A stretch of DNA of 64,000 nucleotides from Variovorax paradoxus B4 (GCF_000463015.1 NC_022247.1:4278001-4342000); one strand, 5' to 3'. Shown: positions 32,607 through 41,337, counted from the stretch's first letter. The notes: generated from the letters alone by a model not told the origin. A program made the numbers and translations.

Positions 32607-33811
32607 TAGTTGGTCTTTGCGCCGGCCTGGAACCAGCGGCTGATCAGGGCCCGCTCTTCGTCGGTAATGCCCGTGGCGTTGTTCATCGGCATGATCTTCG
32701 TGACCACCACCTGCTGGTAAATGGCCTGCGCATGCGCAGCCACCTGGTCGGGCGAGTCGACGCGCACGTTCTTCATCTGCGTGGCCTCGCCGTGGCACAT
32801 GAAGCAGCGCTGCTCGAGCACCTTCTGCACGTCCTTGAAGGCCACCGCGGGCGCCGCTGCGCCAGCCGCGGGCGCGGCGGCCGGCTCGGGCTTCATCCAG
32901 ACGATGGTGAGCCCCAGCACCACGATGCCAACCAGCGCGTAGGGCAGCGGATTGCCCGCGTTGCCGAGCTTGAAGCGGTGCCGCACCACGAAGAACTGGC
33001 GAATGGCCGCGCCGCCGAGCATGATCAGCAGCAGCACGATCCAGTTGTACTTGTGCGTGTAAGTGAAGCTGTAGTGGTTGCTCAGCATCGCGAACAGCAC
33101 GGGCAGCGTGAAGTAGGTGTTGTGCACGCTGCGCTGCTTGCCGCGCTGCCCGTGCACCGGGTCGACCGGCCGGCCTTCGCGCAGGGCCTGAACGTTCTTG
33201 CGCTGGCCCGGAATGATCCAGAAGAACACGTTGCCGCTCATCGTGGTGGCCATCATCGCGCCCACCAGCAGGAAGGCCGCGCGGCCCGCGAACCACTGGC
33301 AGGCCAGCCAGGTCGCAAACACGATGAAGACTGCGATCAGCACGCCGACGATGGTGTCGCCGTTCTTGCGGCGGCCGAAGACCTGGCAGATGCCGTCGTA
33401 GACCATCCAGAACACCACGAAGAAAGCCAGGGCCACGCCAATGGCGGCGCCGGGCTGCCAATCCATCTTCGATTTGTCGATCAGGTAGGTGCTGGCGTTC
33501 CACAGGTACGACATGGTGAAGAGCGCAAAGCCCGTGAGCCACGTGCTGTAGCTCTCCCAGTACGACCAGTGCAGGTGGTCCGGCAGCTTCTTGGGCGCCA
33601 GCGCGTACTTCTGCATGTTGTAGAAGCCGCCGCCGTGCACGGCCCATTGCTCGCCGCCCACGCCCTTGTCGAGCGACTCCTGGTCTTGCGGCTTCTCGAG
33701 GCTGTTGTCCAGCATCACGAAGTAGAAGGAAGCGCCGATCCAGGCGATGGCGGTGATGACGTGGACCCAGCGCAGCAGCAGGTTGGCCCAGTCGAGGTAG
33801 TAGCTTTCCAT
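32606..33811 (-). CDS. puuD: Membrane-bound urate oxidase with cytochrome c domain (PuuD)
   Basis: 401 residues. An N-terminal membrane domain of about eight helices (WANLLLRWVHVITAIAWIG, GGFYNMQKYALAPKKLP) is followed by a Pro/Ala linker and a C-terminal cytochrome c domain with CFMCH near 345 and a later Met (KIMPMNNATG). PuuD oxidises urate to 5-hydroxyisourate and delivers electrons to the respiratory chain rather than to O2. Its TAG stop straddles an IS630 junction: the TA is the target duplication and the G comes from the IS end. A TGTATACA operator lies about 150 bp upstream. Confidence 0.93.
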   Translation of the reverse strand: MESYYLDWANLLLRWVHVITAIAWIGASFYFVMLDNSLEKPQDQESLDKGVGGEQWAVHGGGFYNMQKYALAPKKLPDHLHWSYWESYSTWLTGFALFTMSYLWNASTYLIDKSKMDWQPGAAIGVALAFFVVFWMVYDGICQVFGRRKNGDTIVGVLIAVFIVFATWLACQWFAGRAAFLLVGAMMATTMSGNVFFWIIPGQRKNVQALREGRPVDPVHGQRGKQRSVHNTYFTLPVLFAMLSNHYSFTYTHKYNWIVLLLIMLGGAAIRQFFVVRHRFKLGNAGNPLPYALVGIVVLGLTIVWMKPEPAAAPAAGAAAPAVAFKDVQKVLEQRCFMCHGEATQMKNVRVDSPDQVAAHAQAIYQQVVVTKIMPMNNATGITDEERALISRWFQAGAKTN

Positions 33812-33960
33812 GTGCTCTCTCTCAACCCTCTAGGCGCGCGGGGCGCCGCAAAGGGGTTTCAGCCTGCTCACCACTGCGGGCGCTGTAAGCAGAGAAAGTG
33901 CCGCGAACGCAGGCTCCATGAAATGGGCCTCGCTCCGCTGCGGCTTGTTGTGGACCGAAA

Positions 33961-33970
33961 GTGTATACAG
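33961..33970. promoter_or_regulatory. TGTATACA operator upstream of puuD
   Basis: AAAGTGTATACAGTTTT (palindromic core 33962-33969) in the gap between xdhC and puuD. The same string AAAGTGTATACAGTT precedes the GntR gene at 35836, and a TGTATACA core precedes the NCS1 permease. FCD-type GntR regulators commonly bind such short palindromes. Confidence 0.65.
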
Positions 33971-34025
33971 TTTTGGCAACGGACGGGAGCTTTTTTTGGG
34001 GCGTTGCCGCCGGGGAAAACCCTGT

Positions 34026-34832
34026 TCAGCCCAGCGATTGCAACAACTGTGCCGCCACCGCCACCGCGATCACCTCGGGCTCCTTGCCCGTGATGCCGGG
34101 CACGCCGATCGGGCAGGTGATGCGCGCCAGTTCGCCGGGCGTGAAGCCCCGTGCCTCGAGCCGGTGGCTGAAGGTGGCCCACTTGGTCTTGCTGCCGATC
34201 AGGCCGATGTAGGGCAGGTCGCCGTGCGTGCGCAGGCGCTTGAGGCAGGCGATGACGATGTCCAGGTCTTCGGCGTGGCTGAAGCTCATGATCAGCACGC
34301 GGCTGCCCGGCGCGAGCGCGGCCACGGCGTCCTGCACGGGCTCTGAATGCTCGGTCTCGATCTGCGCCGGCAGCGCATCGGGGAACACGCCGTCGCGGCT
34401 GTCGATCCAGCGCACCGAGAACGGCAGGCCGGCCAGCAGCCGCGCGAGCGCGGCGCCCACGTGGCCGCCGCCGAACAGCGCCACCGGCTGGAGCTGACCG
34501 ACCAGTTCGCGCTGCAGCACCGGCGCATCGGCCGCCGTGATGCGGCGATAAGAGAGAAACACCACGCCGCCGCAGCATTGGCCCAGGCTCGGGCCGAGCG
34601 GATAGCGTTCGATGCCGTCGATGGCGCGCCGCCCCGCGAGCAACTCGCGCGCTTCCTGCGTGGCCTGGAACTCGAGCTGGCCACCGCCGATGGTGCCCGT
34701 GAGCCCTTCGGCCCACACCGCCATCCAGGTGCCCGCCTCGCGCGGCGCCGAGCCCTGCGTGGATTCGACGCGCACCAGCACCGCGTCTTCGCGGGCCAGG
34801 CGCGCCAGCAGCTGATCGACCAAGCCGTTCAT
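34026..34832 (-). CDS. xdhC: Xanthine dehydrogenase maturation factor XdhC
   Basis: 268 residues. XdhC binds molybdenum cofactor, promotes its sulphuration and inserts it into XdhB. The N-terminal XdhC/CoxI domain includes STQGSAPREAGTWM, TGTIGGGQLE and GPSLGQCCGG; the C-terminal Rossmann domain has ALFGGGHVGAALARLL and LIGSKTKW. It heads the puuD direction of transcription but is separated from puuD by 214 bp containing an operator, so both may have their own promoters. Its clients xdhA/B are at the left edge of the window. Confidence 0.93.
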   Translation of the reverse strand: MNGLVDQLLARLAREDAVLVRVESTQGSAPREAGTWMAVWAEGLTGTIGGGQLEFQATQEARELLAGRRAIDGIERYPLGPSLGQCCGGVVFLSYRRITAADAPVLQRELVGQLQPVALFGGGHVGAALARLLAGLPFSVRWIDSRDGVFPDALPAQIETEHSEPVQDAVAALAPGSRVLIMSFSHAEDLDIVIACLKRLRTHGDLPYIGLIGSKTKWATFSHRLEARGFTPGELARITCPIGVPGITGKEPEVIAVAVAAQLLQSLG

Positions 34833-34885
34833 TCTCGATACCTTCGGTTGCGGGGTTGCGCGTGACTCACGGTATAAACCCGGCG

Positions 34886-35398
34886 ATGAACCGTCAGCTT
34901 ACGCCGCGCCGCCTCGCCCTCTTGGCCTCCTCCCTCTGCGCACTCTGGATTGCCGGATGCGGCACCACCGGCCCGGGCGCCGGATCGGTGCCCGGCCAGT
35001 TGAGCAAGGCCACGGCCGACCGCAGCGCCAGCGGTCCCGCACCGCGCGCGTCGAACGCGGCCACCGCGCGCGACTACCGCCGCGATGCCGCGCGCCACAT
35101 CTACGAGATCAACCGCTCGCGCATCTACGGCGGCCAGCTGCCGCCGCTGCTCTATGCCGTGGGCACGCTGCAGGTGAATCTCGATGCCGGCGGCAGGGTG
35201 GTGTCGATGCACTGGATGCGCGCGCCCCAGCATGCGCCCGAGGTCATCGCCGAGATCGAGCGCGCCGTGCTGCAGGCCGCCCCCTTCCCCGCCGCCACCC
35301 GCCTCGGCCCGGTCACCTGGACCGACACCTGGCTGTGGGACAAGAGCGGACGCTTCCAGCTCGACACCTTGACCGAAGGCCAGTCCCAAGGGGATTGA
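34886..35398 (+). CDS. Lipoprotein with TonB C-terminal-like domain, unknown function
   Basis: 170 residues. Lipoprotein signal with lipobox IAGC (MNRQLTPRRLALLASSLCAL, then WIAGCGTT), a low-complexity linker, then a domain with HIYEINRSRIYGG, GTLQVNLDAGGRVVSMHWM and IERAVLQAAPFP that resembles the TonB C-terminal fold. Start ATG 34886 follows a TATAAA (34873-34878) that may be a -10 box. It is divergent from xdhC and convergent with uraH; no link with purine metabolism is evident. Confidence 0.65.
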   Translation: MNRQLTPRRLALLASSLCALWIAGCGTTGPGAGSVPGQLSKATADRSASGPAPRASNAATARDYRRDAARHIYEINRSRIYGGQLPPLLYAVGTLQVNLDAGGRVVSMHWMRAPQHAPEVIAEIERAVLQAAPFPAATRLGPVTWTDTWLWDKSGRFQLDTLTEGQSQGD

Positions 35399-35402
35399 CA
35401 CC

Positions 35403-35753
35403 TCAGGACCCGCGGTAGGTGGAGTAGCTCCACGGGCTCACGAGCAGCGGCACGTGGTAGTGCTGGTCGGTGTGCGCCACGCCGAAGTCCAGCGACACCT
35501 TGTTCAGGAAGTTGGGCTCGGGCAGCGTCACGCCGCGCGCCTTGAAGTAGCCCGCCACGTCGAACACCAGCCGGTAGGTGCCGACCTTGAGCGAGTGGTT
35601 GTCGTAGAGCGGCGCGTCGCTGCGGCCGTCCGAATTCAAGGTGAAGCGCTTCACCAGCGTGGCGTCCTCACCTTGGGTGGTGTACAGCGCCACCTCCATC
35701 CCGGCCGCGGGGCCGCCGTGCATCGTGTCCAGTACGTGAGTGCTCAAGCCCAT
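35403..35753 (-). CDS. uraH: 5-hydroxyisourate hydrolase UraH (transthyretin-like)
   Basis: 116 residues, full length. Converts 5-hydroxyisourate, the PuuD product, to OHCU. N-terminal STHVLDTMHGGPAAG, central R-containing NSDGRSD and the C-terminal YRGS tetrapeptide are the three signatures that separate HIU hydrolases from transthyretin, with the active-site His and Arg present. RBS AAGGAG precedes the ATG at 35753. It diverges from the GntR gene, and the shared 82-bp gap holds a TGTATACA operator. Confidence 0.97.
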   Translation of the reverse strand: MGLSTHVLDTMHGGPAAGMEVALYTTQGEDATLVKRFTLNSDGRSDAPLYDNHSLKVGTYRLVFDVAGYFKARGVTLPEPNFLNKVSLDFGVAHTDQHYHVPLLVSPWSYSTYRGS

Positions 35754-35801
35754 GGGGCGCTCCTTCGAAGGTCGAATCGGGTGCGGGAAATTCCGGTGGA
35801 C

Positions 35802-35817
35802 AAAAGTGTATACAGTT
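35802..35817. promoter_or_regulatory. TGTATACA operator between uraH and gntR
   Basis: AAAAGTGTATACAGTT with palindromic core at 35807-35814, 22 bp before the GntR start and about 55 bp upstream of uraH. Fifteen bases are identical to the puuD upstream site, consistent with autoregulation and co-control of uraH. Confidence 0.65.
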
Positions 35818-35835
35818 ACTGGCTTTGGGTCTATC

Positions 35836-36510
35836 ATGAAAAACATGGAGTCCTCCACCACCCGTTCGATCGTCGACGCGCTCACCAAGGCGATCGTCGA
35901 CCACCGGCTGCAGCCCGGCACCAAGCTGGCTGAGCAGAAGCTGGCCGACCACTTCGGCGTGTCGCGCACGCTGGTGCGCCAGGCGCTGTTCCAGCTGTCG
36001 CAGAACAAGCTGATCCGCCTGGAGCCCGCGCGCGGCGCCTTCGTGGCGGCCCCAGCCGTCGACGAGGCCAAACAGGTGTTCGCGGTGCGCCGCATGCTCG
36101 AGGCCGAGATGACGCGCGAGTTCGTGCGCACCGTCACGCCGGCCAAGATCAAGGCGCTCAAGGAGCACGTGGCGCTCGAAAAGTCCGCGGTGTCGGGCGA
36201 GGACATCTCGGGCCGCACCGAGCTGCTCGGCGACTTCCACGTGCGCATGGCCGAGCTCATGGGCAACCAGGTGCTGGCGCAGATCCTCGGCGAGCTGATC
36301 TCGCGCTGCGCCCTCATCACGCTGATGTACCAGAGCACCAGCGCGGCCGAGCACTCCAACGACGAGCACGCCGACATCGTGAAGGCGCTGGCCGCCCGCG
36401 ACGAGGAGCGCGCGGTACGCCTCATGACCGAACACCTGGAACACGTCGAGGCCAACCTCACGTTCGACCGCAAGGTTCCGACCAACGACATCTCGCTTGC
36501 CCTGTCCTGA
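35836..36510 (+). CDS. GntR-family (FCD) regulator of purine/allantoin genes
   Basis: 224 residues. Winged helix at the N-terminus (PGTKLAEQKLADHFGVSRTL, VRQALFQLSQ) and an all-helical FCD ligand domain (FAVRRMLEAEMTREFV, GDFHVRMAELMGN, DEHADIVKALAARD) with His/Asp residues of the usual metal site. ATG at 35836 is used; another lies 9 bp on. It sits between uraH (divergent) and puuE (10 bp downstream of its stop) and has its likely operator just upstream. It resembles the second GntR gene at 59330 in the FCD region (EVFAVRR motif), so the two may bind related sites. Confidence 0.88.
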   Translation: MKNMESSTTRSIVDALTKAIVDHRLQPGTKLAEQKLADHFGVSRTLVRQALFQLSQNKLIRLEPARGAFVAAPAVDEAKQVFAVRRMLEAEMTREFVRTVTPAKIKALKEHVALEKSAVSGEDISGRTELLGDFHVRMAELMGNQVLAQILGELISRCALITLMYQSTSAAEHSNDEHADIVKALAARDEERAVRLMTEHLEHVEANLTFDRKVPTNDISLALS

Positions 36511-36520
36511 ACGAACGCCC

Positions 36521-37492
36521 ATGACCGTCTACGACACCACCCTGCCCTACCCGCGCGACCTCGTCGGCTACGGCCGCAATCCGCCCCATGCCCGATGGCC
36601 GGGCGGCGCGCGCATCGCGGTGCAGTTCGTCCTCAACTACGAAGAGGGCGGCGAGAACGCCACGCTGCACGGCGACGCAGGCTCCGAACAGTTCCTCTCC
36701 GAGATGTTCAACCCGGCCAGCTTCCCCGACCGGCACATCAGCATGGAAGGCATCTACGAGTACGGCTCGCGCGCCGGCGTCTGGCGCATCCTGCGCGAGT
36801 TCGAGAAGCGCGGCCTGCCGCTCACCGTGTTCGGCGTGGGCATGGCGCTGGAACGCTACCCCGAACTGGCCGCCGCCTTCAAGGAGCTGGGCCACGAGAT
36901 CGCCTGCCACGGCTGGCGCTGGATCCACTACCAGAACCTCGACGAAGCCACCGAGCGCGAGCACATGCGCCTGGGCATGGAAGCGATCGAAAAGCTCACG
37001 GGCGAGCGCGCCCTGGGCTGGTACACCGGCCGCGACAGCCCACGCACGCGCCGCCTCGTGGCCGACTACGGCGGCTTCGAGTACGACAGCGACTACTACG
37101 GCGACGACCTGCCCTTCTGGATGAAGGTGCAGAAGACCGACGGCACCGTGGTACCGCAGCTCATCGTGCCCTACACGCTCGACTGCAACGACATGCGCTT
37201 TGCGCTGCCGCAGGGCTACTCGCACGCCGACCCCTTCTTCCAGTACATGAAGGACAGCTTCGACGCGCTCTATGCCGAAGGCGACCCGCAGGGCGACAAC
37301 AGCCCCAAGATGATGAGCATCGGCATGCACTGTCGCCTGCTCGGGCGGCCCGGCCGCATCACCGCGCTGCAGCGCTTTCTCGATCACATCGGCCGGCACG
37401 AGGGCGTGTGGGTCTGCCGGCGCGTGGACATCGCGCGCCACTGGAAGCAGGCGCATCCCTTCGAAGCGGCCGCCACAGGAGACCCGTCATGA
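36521..37492 (+). CDS. puuE: Allantoinase PuuE (polysaccharide deacetylase-like)
   Basis: 323 residues. Metal-independent PuuE-type allantoinase hydrolysing allantoin to allantoate. Seen: PGGARIAVQFVLNYEEGGEN, YEYGSRAGVWRILREFEKRG, HEIACHGWRWI and YTGRDSPRTRRLV, which together are diagnostic for the PuuE group within the NodB/deacetylase fold. ATG at 36521, directly after the gntR stop, and its stop overlaps the next ATG (ATGA), so gntR-puuE-uraD/allC are one operon. Confidence 0.94.
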   Translation: MTVYDTTLPYPRDLVGYGRNPPHARWPGGARIAVQFVLNYEEGGENATLHGDAGSEQFLSEMFNPASFPDRHISMEGIYEYGSRAGVWRILREFEKRGLPLTVFGVGMALERYPELAAAFKELGHEIACHGWRWIHYQNLDEATEREHMRLGMEAIEKLTGERALGWYTGRDSPRTRRLVADYGGFEYDSDYYGDDLPFWMKVQKTDGTVVPQLIVPYTLDCNDMRFALPQGYSHADPFFQYMKDSFDALYAEGDPQGDNSPKMMSIGMHCRLLGRPGRITALQRFLDHIGRHEGVWVCRRVDIARHWKQAHPFEAAATGDPS

Positions 37493-39267
37493 GCCAGACC
37501 CTCGACCAACTGAACGCAGCAACGCCGGGCGATGCCCTGGCGCTGCTCGACGGCACCTACGAGCATTCGCCGTGGATCGCCCAGCGCGCGCTCGCGGCGC
37601 GCCCCTTCCGCTCGCTTGCGCACCTGAAGCATGCGCTCGTGAAGGCGGTGGCCGCGGCCTCGGCCGACGAACAGCTGGGCCTGATCCGCGCTCACCCCGA
37701 GCTCGCAGGCAAGGCCATGGTCAGCAAGACGCTCACGGCCGAATCGACCCATGAGCAAAGCAAGGCCGGCCTCACCGATTGCACGCCCGAAGAGTTTGCA
37801 AAGATCCAGCAGCTCAATGCCGACTACAACGCGAAGTTCGGCTTTCCGTTCATCCTGGCGGTGCGCGGGCCGCGCGGCACCGGGCTTTCCAAGCGCGAGA
37901 TCATCGACACCTTCGAGCGCCGGCTGCACCATCACCCGGCCTTCGAACTCGGCGAGGCACTGCGCAACATCCACCGCATCGCCGAGATCCGGCTCGACGA
38001 CAAGTTCGGCGCCGACGTCTCGCTCGGCAACGACGTCTGGGACTGGCAGGAAGCGCTCTCGGCGCACACCGACCCCGGCTATGCCGAGAAGGGCCAGCTC
38101 ACCGTCACCTACCTGACCGACGCGCACCGCGCCTGCGCCGCGCAGATCTCGGGCCTGATGCGCGATTGCGGCTTCGACTCGGTGCACATCGACGCGGTCG
38201 GCAACGTGGTCGGCCGCTACGAAGGCGCCACGCCCGACGCAAAGGCGCTGCTCACCGGCTCGCACTACGACACCGTGCGCAACGGCGGCAAGTACGACGG
38301 CCGCCTGGGCATCTTCGTGCCGATGGCCTGCGTGCGCGAACTCAAGCGCCAGGGCAGGCGCCTGCCGTTCGCGTTCGAGGTGGTGGGCTTTGCCGAAGAG
38401 GAAGGCCAGCGCTACAAGGCCACCTTTTTGGGATCGGGCGCGCTCATCGGCCACTTCGACCCGCGCTGGCTCGACCAGAAGGATGCCGATGGCATCACCA
38501 TGCTCGAGGCGATGCAGCATGCAGGCCTGAAGCTCGAAGACATTCCCAAGATCCAGCGCGACCCGACGCGCTACCTCGGCTTCGTCGAGGTGCACATCGA
38601 GCAGGGCCCGGTGCTCACCGAGTTCGACATCCCCCTGGGCATCGTCACCTCCATCAACGGCGGCGTGCGCTACGTGGGCGAGATGATCGGCATGGCCAGC
38701 CATGCCGGCACCACGCCGATGGGCCGGCGCCGCGATGCCGCCGCCGCAGTGGCCGAACTGATTCTTTTCGCCGAGCAGCGCGCAGCGAAGGACGGCGACT
38801 CCGTCGCCACCGTGGGCATGCTCGAAGTGCCGAGCGGCTCGATCAACGTGGTGCCCGGACGCTGCAAGTTCAGCCTGGACATCCGCGCACCCAACGATCC
38901 GCAGCGCGACGCCGTGGTGCGCGACGTGCTGGCCGCGCTGCAGGAGATTGCCGATCGCCGCGGCGTGCGCTTCGTCATCGAGGAGGCCATGCGCGCCGCC
39001 GCTGCGCCCAGTGCGCCCGAATGGCAGCAACGCTGGGAAAAGGCCGTCGAATCGCTCGGCGTGCCGCTGTACCGCATGCCCAGCGGCGCCGGCCACGACG
39101 CGATGAAGCTGCACGAGGTGATGCCGCAGGCCATGCTCTTCGTGCGCGGCATCAACTCGGGCATCAGCCACAACCCACTCGAATCGAGCACCAACGACGA
39201 CATCCAGCTCGCGGTCGAAGCCTTCCAGCACCTGCTGGACAACCTCGCCGCCGAACAAGCCCACTGA
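37489..39267 (+). CDS. Fused OHCU decarboxylase (UraD) and allantoate amidohydrolase
   Basis: 592-residue bifunctional protein. Residues 1-170 are OHCU decarboxylase (YEHSPWIAQRALAARPF, LIRAHPELAGKAM, FGFPFILAVRG). Residues about 195-592 are an M20-family allantoate amidohydrolase/carbamoylase with the metal ligands in GSHYDTVRNGGKYDGRLG, FAEEEGQR, EVHIEQGP and the C-terminal SGAGHDAM and GISHNPLE. The halves catalyse non-consecutive steps: OHCU to allantoin, and allantoate to ureidoglycine; PuuE, encoded just upstream, does the step between. No internal stop or frame change separates the parts. Starts at the ATGA overlap with puuE. Confidence 0.94.
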   Translation: MSQTLDQLNAATPGDALALLDGTYEHSPWIAQRALAARPFRSLAHLKHALVKAVAAASADEQLGLIRAHPELAGKAMVSKTLTAESTHEQSKAGLTDCTPEEFAKIQQLNADYNAKFGFPFILAVRGPRGTGLSKREIIDTFERRLHHHPAFELGEALRNIHRIAEIRLDDKFGADVSLGNDVWDWQEALSAHTDPGYAEKGQLTVTYLTDAHRACAAQISGLMRDCGFDSVHIDAVGNVVGRYEGATPDAKALLTGSHYDTVRNGGKYDGRLGIFVPMACVRELKRQGRRLPFAFEVVGFAEEEGQRYKATFLGSGALIGHFDPRWLDQKDADGITMLEAMQHAGLKLEDIPKIQRDPTRYLGFVEVHIEQGPVLTEFDIPLGIVTSINGGVRYVGEMIGMASHAGTTPMGRRRDAAAAVAELILFAEQRAAKDGDSVATVGMLEVPSGSINVVPGRCKFSLDIRAPNDPQRDAVVRDVLAALQEIADRRGVRFVIEEAMRAAAAPSAPEWQQRWEKAVESLGVPLYRMPSGAGHDAMKLHEVMPQAMLFVRGINSGISHNPLESSTNDDIQLAVEAFQHLLDNLAAEQAH

Positions 39268-39278
39268 AAAGAAAAACC

Positions 39279-40505
39279 ATGACCGACTACGCCAAGCTCG
39301 ACGCCTGGATCGACGCCCACTTCGACGAGGAAGTGCAGTTCCTGCAGCAACTGGTGCAGGTGCCCACCGACACGCCGCCCGGCAACAATGCGCCGCATGC
39401 CGAGCGCACGGCCGAACTGCTGAAGGACTTCGGCCTGGACGCCGAGAAGCACGCCGTGCCCGCGCAGGAAGTGAAGGACTACGGGCTCGAATCGATCACC
39501 AACCTGATCGTGCGCCGCAAGTACGGCAACGATGGCCGCACCGTGGCCCTGAACGCCCACGGCGACGTGGTGCCCCCGGGGGAAGGCTGGACGCACGACC
39601 CCTACGGCGGCGAGATTGCCGACGGCAGCCTCTACGGCCGCGCCGCTGCGGTGAGCAAGAGCGACTTCGCGAGCTTCACCTTCGCGCTGCGCGCGCTCGA
39701 AGCCGTGGCCAGGCCGGCCAAGGGCAGCGTCGAGCTGCACTTCACCTATGACGAGGAATTCGGCGGCATCCTCGGCCCGGGCTGGCTGCTCAGGCAGGGC
39801 CTGACCAAGCCCGACCTGATGATCGCGGCCGGCTTCAGCTACGAAGTGGTCACCGCGCACAACGGCTGCCTGCAGATGGAAGTGACGGTGCACGGCAAGA
39901 TGGCCCATGCGGCCATCCCCACCACCGGCGTCGATGCGCTGCAAGGCGCGGTGAAGATCCTCAACGCGCTCTATGCGCAGAACACGCTCTACCAGCAGGT
40001 GACGTCGAAGGTCGAGGGCATCACGCACCCCTACCTCAACGTGGGCCGCATCGAAGGCGGCACCAACACCAACGTGGTTCCGGGCAAGGTGGTGTTCAAG
40101 CTCGACCGGCGCATGATTCCCGAAGAGAACCCGGTCGAGGTCGAGGCCACGATCCGCAAGGTGATCGCCGATGCCGCGGCCGAGAGCGCCGGCATCACGG
40201 TCGACATCAAGCGCCTGCTGCTCGCCAACTCGATGAAGCCGCTGGCGGGCAACAAGCCGCTGGTCGACGCCATCCAGAAGCACGGCCAGGAACTGTTCGG
40301 CGAGCCGATCAAGGCCATGGGCACGCCGCTGTACACCGACGTGCGCCTCTACGGCGAAGCCGGCGTTCCGGGCGTGATCTACGGCGCCGGCCCCCGCACC
40401 GTGCTCGAATCGCATGCCAAGCGCAGCGACGAGCGCGTGGTGCTCGAAGACCTGCGCCGCGCCACCAAGGTGATCGCACGCACGCTGAGCGACCTGCTGG
40501 CCTGA
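39279..40505 (+). CDS. M20-family metallohydrolase (ArgE/DapE-like) of the purine operon
   Basis: 408 residues. M20 features: NAHGDVVPPGEGWTHDPYG, FTYDEEFGG, the dimerisation domain around GKMAHAAIPTTGVDALQG and the C-terminal TPLYTDVRLYG plus GPRTVLESHAKRSDE. It begins 11 bp after uraD-allC in the same direction, so it is likely co-transcribed. Possible roles are hydrolysis of an ureido intermediate or of a related N-carbamoyl or N-acyl amino acid. The exact substrate cannot be assigned; it is not a second copy of the AllC half, since the motifs differ. Confidence 0.8.
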   Translation: MTDYAKLDAWIDAHFDEEVQFLQQLVQVPTDTPPGNNAPHAERTAELLKDFGLDAEKHAVPAQEVKDYGLESITNLIVRRKYGNDGRTVALNAHGDVVPPGEGWTHDPYGGEIADGSLYGRAAAVSKSDFASFTFALRALEAVARPAKGSVELHFTYDEEFGGILGPGWLLRQGLTKPDLMIAAGFSYEVVTAHNGCLQMEVTVHGKMAHAAIPTTGVDALQGAVKILNALYAQNTLYQQVTSKVEGITHPYLNVGRIEGGTNTNVVPGKVVFKLDRRMIPEENPVEVEATIRKVIADAAAESAGITVDIKRLLLANSMKPLAGNKPLVDAIQKHGQELFGEPIKAMGTPLYTDVRLYGEAGVPGVIYGAGPRTVLESHAKRSDERVVLEDLRRATKVIARTLSDLLA

Positions 40506-40512
40506 GCCTTTT

Positions 40513-41196
40513 TTACGCGGCGGTCCGCGTCTTCAGGCTGGCGACATAGCTGTTGCGCGTGCCGGTGACATGGGCGCGCATGAGCTTTTCGAACTTGACG
40601 AAATCGCCGGCGCGAAACAGCGCGAGAAGTTGCGAGTGCTGCTCGAAGCCCGCCGTATGCAGCACGTCGGCCGGCGCTGAAAGGTGCGTGCGCAGCGCCG
40701 CGATCTTGGTCGCGGCGGTGGCGTAGGCGGCTTGCATGTACGGGTTGCCGCAGTACTCGAAGAAGGCCTCGTGCAGCCGCGTGTCTGCGCGGCCATACCG
40801 CACCGCGTCGCGCGCTGCACGCGCGCCCTCCATCTCGTCGATCGCCGCCTGCAGCGCCGCGGCCGTGGCGTCGCGCGCGTTCTGGTATGCCAGTTCGGCC
40901 GCGCGCGGCTCCAGCAGGCAGCGGAACTCGCAGATGGCCGTGATGTCGGCCTCGCTGGGCTCGAACACGTAGCTGCCACGCTGTGGCCGTATCACCACCA
41001 GGCCCGCCAGCTGCAGCAGGTTCAGTGCCTCGCGCACCGGCGTGCGGCTGACGCCGAAGGAGGTCGCGAGCGACTCCTCCGGAATCATCGCGCCCAGGGC
41101 GAATTCGCCGTCGATGATGGCTTCGCGCAGGCGCTGCGCCACCTGGGACGCAAGTGATTTCGGGGCTTCGATCTTGAAACGGTGGGTTGGAGGCAC
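40513..41196 (-). CDS. GntR-family (FCD) regulator, divergent from the hydroxyacid operon
   Basis: 227 residues from a GTG start (41196). Winged helix: LAQRLREAI-type helix, PEESLATSFGVSRTPVREAL; FCD domain: FRCLLEPRAAELA, RLHEAFFEYCGNPYM, FEQHSQLLALFRAGD. Divergent from the dehydrogenase gene at 41338 with a 141-bp gap that holds the near-palindrome CTTACATACAAG (41299-41310). It converges with the M20 gene only 7 bp away. Likely controls the 41338-49067 operon in response to an organic acid. Confidence 0.88.
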   Translation of the reverse strand: MPPTHRFKIEAPKSLASQVAQRLREAIIDGEFALGAMIPEESLATSFGVSRTPVREALNLLQLAGLVVIRPQRGSYVFEPSEADITAICEFRCLLEPRAAELAYQNARDATAAALQAAIDEMEGARAARDAVRYGRADTRLHEAFFEYCGNPYMQAAYATAATKIAALRTHLSAPADVLHTAGFEQHSQLLALFRAGDFVKFEKLMRAHVTGTRNSYVASLKTRTAA

Positions 41197-41298
41197 GGCG
41201 CGATGAGGACGGATGGGACGGGGCTGGAACGACCGGGTTGCTTATAGCCGACCTGCCGCGACGAACGGAAGCCGGTGCAAATACCGATGCTCTAGTAC

Positions 41299-41310
41299 CT
41301 TACATACAAG
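41299..41310. promoter_or_regulatory. Candidate GntR operator before the hydroxyacid operon
   Basis: CTTACATACAAG is a near-palindrome (8 of 12 positions symmetric) of the length bound by FCD-type GntR proteins, 28 bp upstream of the ATG at 41338. Not seen elsewhere in the window by eye. Confidence 0.35.
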
Positions 41311-41337
41311 ATGATACGGTCAATTTCCTTCGAACGG

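Noticed and set aside
32489..34093. A 534-codon plus-strand frame opposite puuD
   Set aside because: Shadow of puuD and its promoter; no domain and it starts inside the IS630 transposase.
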